Source: Actinomycetota bacterium (lineage in GTDB: Bacteria; Actinomycetota; Actinomycetes; S36-B12; UBA10799). Taken from it: a DNA stretch of 17,419 nucleotides. Under the pieces are notes generated by a model. The model was not told where the DNA came from and did no database searches. It saw only the letters and a list, made by a program, of their open reading frames with translations. Where the stretch lies: contig JAUPKM010000592.1 of the NCBI GenBank assembly GCA_030837445.1, positions 1 through 17,419 on the forward strand, read 5' to 3'. This document shows positions 12,483-17,419 of this stretch, piece by piece. Numbering within the stretch: position 1 is the stretch's first letter; the number at the start of each line of letters is the position of its first letter. A program made the position numbers and the translations under genes.

Positions 12483-15400
12483 TCACAGACTGAGGTCGTT
12501 GCCGTCGTTGCGGGTGCGGTGCTGGTTGCGGGAGCGTTCCCGGTATCGGGCTTGTGTGCGTTCCCAGTTGCTCCAGAAGCGGAGTTCCTGCTGGTGCTGG
12601 TCGCGGTAGGTGGCGGTGAGGGTGTCGTAGCTGGTGAGCAGCTCACGCAGGCGGGCGGCGATGCTGTGGGTGGTGTCGGGTTCGCCGAGGCGGTGGTGGG
12701 CCCAGGGATGCGCGGCGGCGAGGGCGTCGGTGAGGGCGCGGCTGGGTCCCGGTGGGGCGGTGTGGTCGGTGATGAGCACCAACTTGGTGTTGTCGCGCTG
12801 GGCGTAGCGGATCAGGGAGTTGAGCCGGTGGGCGGGGCAGTGGTCGGCGTCGTCGACGACGATCAGGGCACCCGGGGGCAGCTTCCAGCCGCGGGTGTGC
12901 AGGCTCATGGCGGCCTGGTCGGGGTCGGCGACGGTGCGCAGTGCGGGGTTCGTGGCGGCGCGGGCGGCGGCCGCGGGGGTGGCCGGCACGGCGATGACGG
13001 GATGCCGGTCGGCGGCGGCGGTGGCGGCCAGCGCCCCCAGCAGCGCGGCTCTGGCATCGGCGGTGGTGGAGGTTCCATTGAGGGTGACGGTGGTGACGTT
13101 CATGGCGCTGACGGCGATGTGGCGTACCGCCCGGCGCGCGGGCTCGCCGTCCAGTCCGCGTAAGACGTCGTCGGTCGGCGGGGTGTACACCGTTGCGGTG
13201 CTGCGGCTTTCGGCGGCAGGGTCGAGTGTCTGGCGTGATCGGGCGGGTGCGTTGTGGGGCGGTTGGGTGTTGAGCCAGTTCCGCGCCCGCTCCCACAGAG
13301 TCACCGCCTGCCCGGGGGTCGGGGTGCCCAGGTGCTGGGCCCACGGCACCGCAGCGGCCAGGGCGTCGGTGAGTTCACGGTTCGGCCCGGCTGGGCTGGT
13401 GTGGCCGGTGATCAGCAGCAGTTTGGTTCCGGTCGCCGCGGCGTGAGCGGTCAGCGCGCGCAGCTGCTCGACGGCGAGGTGGTCGGCGTCATCGACAACG
13501 ATCAGCCCGCCCCTGGGCGAGGTCCACGCCCCCGACCGCAGGGTGTCCAGCGCGGTGTGGGGGTCACCGGTCACGTCGCTGTAGGGGTGGGCGGTGGCGC
13601 GGTTAGAGGCAGCGGCGCTGCCCGGCAGGGCCAGTACCTGATGTCCGTGGTCGAGGTCGGCCGTGGCGGCGATCGCCCGCACCACGGCCGCGATATCGGT
13701 GGCGCCGTCGATCTGCACCGGCTGCACGGCCTGGTGGCTGACCGCGATCCTGCGCACCGCCTCGCGGGCCTGTTCATCCAGACCGGCCACCGTCTCCGCT
13801 GGTGGCGTCCGGTGGCCGACAACAGTGCTGCGCTGACCCGCGGCGGCCAACATTTCGGTTGCCGCCGCAACAATGTCGGTGCGCTCGACCAGTACCGCCG
13901 GATCGACCGCGGCGGCGGCCCGGCGGCGTCGGCGTTCGGCGTCGTGATCCTGGCGGGCCCGGTTCAGGGCCTGCTCGCGCAGCTCCAGCAGCGCGACCAC
14001 CTCAGCGGGCAGCGCGCAGCGGTCGGTGACGGCGGCGGTGGCGGTAACCGTCCGCGTGGTGTCGTCGCGGCCAAGCAGGTTGAGCAGCGCAGCACTCGCT
14101 TCGGCCGGGTCACCGCGGCGACCCTCTGCCACCCCGACGGTCGGGGTGTCGGCGTGTTCGTGGTCGCCTTCCCCGGCGATGCGCTCATAGAGGTAGACGC
14201 AGTTGGTGTCACGGCCGCGGGTCATCGCCACATACGCCGCCGACCTCGTCCCGGTGACCGAGAGCACGGCGTGGCAGCGATCCGCGGTCGCCCCCTGGGC
14301 GGCGTGCACGGTGACCGCGTACCCGTGATGGACGTGGCGGCGCAGATAGTCGCCCTCGAACACCACCCGCGCCCGATCCCCCAGCCGTCGGGCCAGGACA
14401 CGCCCACCGTCGACGTCGACGCGCTCGATCAGCCAGCGCTGCCCGTTACGCACCGGGGCATCAACAATCGGGGTGGAGCCTTCGGCGGCGAAGACCGGAA
14501 TCGCTGCGTCGTTGCGGCGGGAGATGACGATGTCCCCGACCCCGATAGCAGCTCGGCGCGCCCCGCCCACGGTGGGCGCGTCCTGGTCCACCCGGGTGCG
14601 GTGCAGACGCTCGTTGAGGGCGTCGGCGATCTCCCACCGGTCGGCGATCAGCAGACTGTCGACCCCGCCCGCACCATCCGCGGTCCACGCCGCCAACGCG
14701 TCGGCGGCCATGGTGACCGGATCGCCGGTGTGCAGCCGCTGATGCTCGCGATACCACTGGGCCGCCCCCGCCAGCGCGGTGTCGTCGCCGTCGCGCACCG
14801 CCAGCGACGCGGCCCGCTCCGCGGGGTCGCGCATCCGCCACACCTGCGAAAGCTGCTGGGCCCACGGCAGATCAGCGGCGAGTTGAGCGAACATGCCGCC
14901 CCGAGCTTTGACCGGGGCCAGCTGACGCGGATCCCCGACCAGAACGGTCTTTGTGCCCGCCACCCCTGCCGCGTCGAGCAGCTCACGCAGCGCAGGCGTG
15001 CCGACCATGCCGGCCTCATCGACGATCAGCACCGTCGCCGCGTCCAGGGTCAAGGTCCCGCTGCGCAGATCGGCCAGCATCCGGGCGACCGTGCCGCTGC
15101 CCTCAGCGTCCCCGGCCCCCTCGGCCAGCGCGACGTCGACAGCCCGCCCGGTCGGCGCGGCCAGCAGGACACGCGATTTCCCGGCGGCGTGCGCGCCCGC
15201 CCGCAGCGCCCGCAACGAGGTGGTCTTGCCCGACCCGGCCGGCGCGCACAACACCTGCACCAGCCACGGCGACGAGGCGATCGCCTCCACCGCGCCGGCC
15301 TGATCCGGTGACAACCCGTCGGTGTCGACCACCCCGGCGGGGATCCGCGCCGCCGTGCTGGCGGCGGTGACCCGCTCGAAGATCGCGACCTCTTCGGCGA

Positions 15401-16661
15401 TCATCGGGGCGGCGGTGTAGCGCTCGTGGCCCTCACGTTCGTGGGGGGCGCGGGCCTCGGTGATCCGCACCGCCGCACGCTCGGCCAACCCTTCCAACAC
15501 CGCCCGCGGCTCGGCCGCAGCGCCGTCCAGGGTGACCGGCATCCGCGCGCCCAACGCCTCGATCAGATCGGCGCGGGTGAACGCCGGGGAGTCGATCCCG
15601 GCCACCGCCTCACCCACCAGATCCCGCGCACTCACCGCCGCCGCGGCGATCCGCTGCTCCCGTGCCGCCGCCTGCGCCGCCGCATCGAGGGTCACTTCCC
15701 CGAACCGCTGGACCCACTCCGCTTTCAACTCAGCCCACGGGCGGTGCTCGGGTTTACGCGGCCGGGTCGCTTTCTGCGCCCGCGCCAACTGCGCCGCCGT
15801 CGGCCCATCCTCGGCGGCGATGACCAGATTCTGCGCCGCCCACTCGGCGAGTTGGGTCGAACGCTGCGACGCCGCCGCCAACAGTTCGGGGTCGACACCG
15901 GCCACCTCAGCCATCGCCGAATGCGCCGCCACCGGCCCCCACTCCACCGACAACAACTCACTGACCCGCCGCCGCACAGTGACCTGATAGACCACCCCCG
16001 CGGCTTTGGCCTCATGCCACAACGAATCACTGTCGACGGCCACCAGCTTCCCGTCAGCGCGCGGCTGCTTGTTCGGCAACAACACATGGGTGTGCAGATG
16101 CGGGTCCCCCGCCCGCGACGTCTCATGCTGATACGCCACCGCCACCAGACCCGGCAGCCGCACCAAATCCTTCTTCCCGGACACCGCGTTATGCACCCGC
16201 GTGTAGCCGGCATGGGCCGCCAAATACTCCATCGCCGCCGCGATCCCCGCGTTATGCGCCTCAGCGAACCCCTTCTCCCACACCCCGGTCGTGTCCTGGG
16301 CGCGCAACACCGACACACTCTTCGGCGCACAAAACGTCAGATCGAAACCATGGTTCGCCCGCGGCCCAAACGCATTCCCGTGCGCCCCGTTCGGGGCGAC
16401 CCCGTCATCGAGCCAACGCGCCACCACCTCCAAATCGGCGTCACCACCAGCCCGCTGAACATCGCTCAACCCCACCAACCCCGCCACCTTGGCGGCGTCC
16501 CCGGCGCACAACCACACCGCGCTACGGGTCTCCGACTCCGAGTAGTACTCCCCCAACCCGCCACCCGCGGACTGCCCATCCAACCCCGCCGCCACCGCAG
16601 CCCGCGACGTGTCGTTGTAGTAGCGCACCGACCACCGCTTCAGCGGCGCGATCGTCAACAC
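12483..16661 (-). CDS. MobF-type relaxase-helicase (TrwC/TraA-like), 1392 aa
   Basis: The TrwC relaxase domain spans about residues 1-330. The nicking tyrosines are Tyr14/Tyr15 (SVRYYNDT), and the metal-binding histidines are in GDPHLHTHVLL near 185-195. An SF1 helicase follows: Walker A APAGSGKTTS at about 472-481, Walker B LIVDEAGM at about 543, motif III VGDPRQLAPV, motif V TVHAAQGAT at about 782, and AMTRGRDTN at about 812. The C-terminal third holds two copies of an unusual module (~959-1130 and ~1169-1334). It would nick oriT in the relaxosome and lead the strand out. GTG 16661 was chosen because MobF proteins start just before the YY motif and GAGGGGGG lies upstream; an upstream frame extension to 16946 would cover the oriT candidate. 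Confidence 0.93.
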   Translation of the reverse strand: MLTIAPLKRWSVRYYNDTSRAAVAAGLDGQSAGGGLGEYYSESETRSAVWLCAGDAAKVAGLVGLSDVQRAGGDADLEVVARWLDDGVAPNGAHGNAFGPRANHGFDLTFCAPKSVSVLRAQDTTGVWEKGFAEAHNAGIAAAMEYLAAHAGYTRVHNAVSGKKDLVRLPGLVAVAYQHETSRAGDPHLHTHVLLPNKQPRADGKLVAVDSDSLWHEAKAAGVVYQVTVRRRVSELLSVEWGPVAAHSAMAEVAGVDPELLAAASQRSTQLAEWAAQNLVIAAEDGPTAAQLARAQKATRPRKPEHRPWAELKAEWVQRFGEVTLDAAAQAAAREQRIAAAAVSARDLVGEAVAGIDSPAFTRADLIEALGARMPVTLDGAAAEPRAVLEGLAERAAVRITEARAPHEREGHERYTAAPMIAEEVAIFERVTAASTAARIPAGVVDTDGLSPDQAGAVEAIASSPWLVQVLCAPAGSGKTTSLRALRAGAHAAGKSRVLLAAPTGRAVDVALAEGAGDAEGSGTVARMLADLRSGTLTLDAATVLIVDEAGMVGTPALRELLDAAGVAGTKTVLVGDPRQLAPVKARGGMFAQLAADLPWAQQLSQVWRMRDPAERAASLAVRDGDDTALAGAAQWYREHQRLHTGDPVTMAADALAAWTADGAGGVDSLLIADRWEIADALNERLHRTRVDQDAPTVGGARRAAIGVGDIVISRRNDAAIPVFAAEGSTPIVDAPVRNGQRWLIERVDVDGGRVLARRLGDRARVVFEGDYLRRHVHHGYAVTVHAAQGATADRCHAVLSVTGTRSAAYVAMTRGRDTNCVYLYERIAGEGDHEHADTPTVGVAEGRRGDPAEASAALLNLLGRDDTTRTVTATAAVTDRCALPAEVVALLELREQALNRARQDHDAERRRRRAAAAVDPAVLVERTDIVAAATEMLAAAGQRSTVVGHRTPPAETVAGLDEQAREAVRRIAVSHQAVQPVQIDGATDIAAVVRAIAATADLDHGHQVLALPGSAAASNRATAHPYSDVTGDPHTALDTLRSGAWTSPRGGLIVVDDADHLAVEQLRALTAHAAATGTKLLLITGHTSPAGPNRELTDALAAAVPWAQHLGTPTPGQAVTLWERARNWLNTQPPHNAPARSRQTLDPAAESRSTATVYTPPTDDVLRGLDGEPARRAVRHIAVSAMNVTTVTLNGTSTTADARAALLGALAATAAADRHPVIAVPATPAAAARAATNPALRTVADPDQAAMSLHTRGWKLPPGALIVVDDADHCPAHRLNSLIRYAQRDNTKLVLITDHTAPPGPSRALTDALAAAHPWAHHRLGEPDTTHSIAARLRELLTSYDTLTATYRDQHQQELRFWSNWERTQARYRERSRNQHRTRNDGNDLSL
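12660..13154 (-). repeat. Relaxase C-terminal module, copy 2
   Basis: It encodes about 165 residues from LDGEPARRAVRHIAVS through VIAVPATPAAA, ALIVVDDADHCPAHRL, KLVLITDHTAPPGPSRALTD and AHPWAHHRLGEP. Each block aligns with copy 1. The Walker B-like VVDDADH and the LITxHTxPxGPxRxLTDALA segment are kept, while no GxxGxGK(S/T) is present in either copy. Confidence 0.75.
13270..13785 (-). repeat. Relaxase C-terminal module, copy 1
   Basis: It encodes about 170 residues from LDEQAREAVRRIAVSH to LWERARNWL. The order is a helix, a strand VLALPGSAAAS at the place of a P-loop, then GLIVVDDADHLAVEQL, then KLLLITGHTSPAGPNRELTD and AVPWAQHLG. The second copy repeats each block in the same order. Boundaries are approximate. 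Confidence 0.75.
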
Positions 16662-16740
16662 CCGACCCGCCACCCCCCTCCCACACACCGCACCGGCGCC
16701 CAACCCGGGCCGCCGCGCCGCCAGGCGCGGCCTCATCCTC

Positions 16741-16760
16741 GCACAAACGTGCAAATGTGC
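16741..16760. repeat. Tandem octamer and inverted pair upstream of the relaxase
   Basis: AAACGTGC (16745-16752) is followed directly by AAATGTGC (16753-16760), and GCACA (16741-16745) is the inverse of TGTGC (16756-16760). It is 80-100 bp upstream of GTG 16661 and could be an operator or a relaxosome protein-binding site in oriT. Confidence 0.45.
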
Positions 16761-16962
16761 CAAGATCGTTGGGCCGTGGTGTCGGGTCAGGCGGTGGTCG
16801 CGGACCTGGACCGGATTCGGTGGGGACATACCGGGAAGTGAGATTGGGGCGGGGAGGCCTTCGAGAAGAAGGGCTGACGAAGGAAGACACACGTGGAACG
16901 GACTTCGGGTGAAAACCAAGTGTTGGTCGGAGGTTGTGATTGGCACCCAAGGCCACCCGGGG

Positions 16963-16980
16963 CGCGCATGTTTGTGCGCG
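16963..16980. other. 6-bp GC-rich hairpin in the oriT candidate
   Basis: CGCGCA (16963-16968) pairs with TGCGCG (16975-16980) around TGTTTG. Hairpins near nic help relaxase recognition in MobF systems, but the link here is positional only. Confidence 0.35.
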
Positions 16981-17057
16981 GCGCCGAAGGCGGCGGTAAT
17001 GCGTTTGCAGACATGCCAGATCGCACGCGGCCTCGGGTGGCAGGTCCCTGACGTACG

Positions 17058-17073
17058 TGCGCTTGGGGGCGCA
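17058..17073 (-). terminator. Weak hairpin after the rep stop
   Basis: On the minus strand, TGCGC and GCGCA (17073-17058) form a 5-bp stem around CCCCAA, 34 bp after the rep stop codon. It is short and without a U tract, so it is only a possible rep terminator. Confidence 0.25.
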
Positions 17074-17106
17074 TCGCGGCGAACTGCCCGCGGGCGGGTT
17101 GGCGGG

Positions 17107-17419
17107 TTATTCGTTGGAGGGGTCGGTGGCCGGTGAGCGCCGCCGCGGTGCGGGGGTGTCGGTGTGGGTGGCGAGTTGGGTGCGGTAGGCCGCGGCGCTG
17201 TCGCGGGCGGTGTTCAACGCTTCGGTGAGGGCATGGGCGCGTTCGTCGGCGTTGCGTTGCAGCTGGGCCAGTTGGGTGGCGTGGTCGGTGCGTAGGGCTT
17301 CGCGTTCGGCGCGGGCTTCAGCGCGGGCGGTGTCCAGTTCGGCGCGTACCGCGGCCAGGGCGTCGCGGTCCGCACCCGCGGCGCGGGTCGCCGCATCGGC
17401 GGTGGCGGTGGCGGTGGCC
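17107..17419 (-). CDS. rep: Rep 3' part: coiled-coil C-terminus; runs off the right end
   Basis: The minus-strand frame enters at 17419 with no start codon and reads ATATATADAATRAAGADRDA, AAVRAELDTARAEARAERE, LAQLQRNADERAHALTEA and a Pro/Arg-rich tail ending SNE before TAA (17109-17107). The Ala/Arg/Glu-rich repeats form a long helix or coiled coil. Joined to the frame leaving base 1, the split codon CG+G and the two parts total exactly 458 codons. The 5' part ends in the same kind of Ala-rich helix (AAELAAARTRIAEQLTAREH), so the join falls within one continuous helical region. I therefore annotate it as the C-terminus of the replication initiator. Confidence 0.8.
   Translation of the reverse strand, partial: ATATATADAATRAAGADRDALAAVRAELDTARAEARAEREALRTDHATQLAQLQRNADERAHALTEALNTARDSAAAYRTQLATHTDTPAPRRRSPATDPSNE

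Larger units (their letters stand above)
16662..17106. other. Non-coding region between relaxase start and rep stop; oriT candidate
   Basis: This 445-bp stretch has no convincing gene. It holds tandem AAACGTGC/AAATGTGC with a GCACA/TGTGC inverted pair (16741-16760), a CGCGCA-TGTTTG-TGCGCG hairpin (16963-16980), a CCCGCGGG palindrome and TGCGC/GCGCA after rep. MobF relaxases usually act at an oriT next to their own gene, which makes this the natural candidate. No known nic sequence was recognised. Confidence 0.4.

Noticed and set aside
13254..15311. 685-aa plus-strand open frame
   Set aside because: It is antisense to the relaxase helicase region, with low-complexity Arg/Gly/Pro composition typical of GC-rich shadow frames.
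15426..16841. 471-aa plus-strand open frame
   Set aside because: It is antisense to the relaxase domain, is Arg/Pro/His-rich and has no recognisable domain.
16664..16946. 95-residue N-terminal extension of the relaxase
   Set aside because: MobF relaxases start just before the YY motif. The extension is low-complexity and GTG 16661 has a GAGGGGGG ribosome site.
1..17419. CRISPR arrays, IS elements, rRNA and secretion-system genes
   Set aside because: I looked for regularly spaced repeats, transposase motifs (DDE or IS-type), rRNA-like blocks and VirB4/VirD4/EccC-type ATPases and saw none.

Overview
The window is high-GC DNA with mycobacterial character: strong G/C third positions, frequent GTG and TTG starts, and a remnant that reads like actinobacterial folC. 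Its gene set is that of a mobilisable plasmid: a replication initiator, ParA with a small ribbon-helix-helix partner, a serine resolvase, a toxin-antitoxin-like operon, a restriction-modification-like operon and a large MobF-type relaxase-helicase. No type IV or type VII secretion genes are present, so transfer would need a helper element. The two ends of the window join in frame inside the rep gene. The reading frame leaving base 1 on the minus strand continues at base 17419 and stops at 17107, giving one protein of about 457 aa. I infer that the window is a complete circular plasmid of 17,419 bp linearised inside rep.

Layout: 1-1061 is the 5' part of rep (minus). 1062-1347 is a hairpin-rich rep leader and probable copy-control or origin region. 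1348-1566 is a small RHH-like protein (minus). 1772-2242 is an unknown acidic protein (plus). 2263-2418 is a broken chromosomal folC fragment. 2494-3698 is a parAB cassette (minus) bounded on both sides by inverted repeats built from GCTAGC. 3733-3762 is a tandem ACGTAATG repeat ending in a perfect 16-bp palindrome. 4188-5284 holds a serine resolvase coupled to an RNase H-like/DUF3800-like protein (minus), with GAGAC repeats upstream that look like a res site. 5464-6374 is a BrnT/BrnA-like toxin-antitoxin pair followed by a third gene broken by one inserted G.

6541-12360 (minus) is a four-gene operon in which every junction is a 4-bp start/stop overlap. In transcription order it encodes a partial N6-methylase with only the SAM-binding motifs, an Eco57I-type methylase with NPPY but an altered SAM loop, an SF2 helicase with an N-terminal T5orf172-like (GIY-YIG superfamily) domain, and a GIY-YIG nuclease with a C-terminal DUF4357. 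This is a restriction or anti-phage system with two GIY-YIG-type domains, and it is the most interesting cargo. 12483-16661 (minus) is the relaxase-helicase. Its C-terminus carries two copies of a roughly 165-residue module that keeps a Walker B-like LIVVDDADH but lacks a recognisable P-loop. 16662-17106 is non-coding, with short repeats and hairpins between the relaxase start and the rep stop, and is the best candidate for oriT. 17107-17419 is the coiled-coil 3' end of rep.

The modules fit together as replication and copy control (rep with its leader), inheritance (parAB, resolvase/res, toxin-antitoxin), transfer (relaxase plus oriT candidate) and host-benefit defence (the restriction-like operon).
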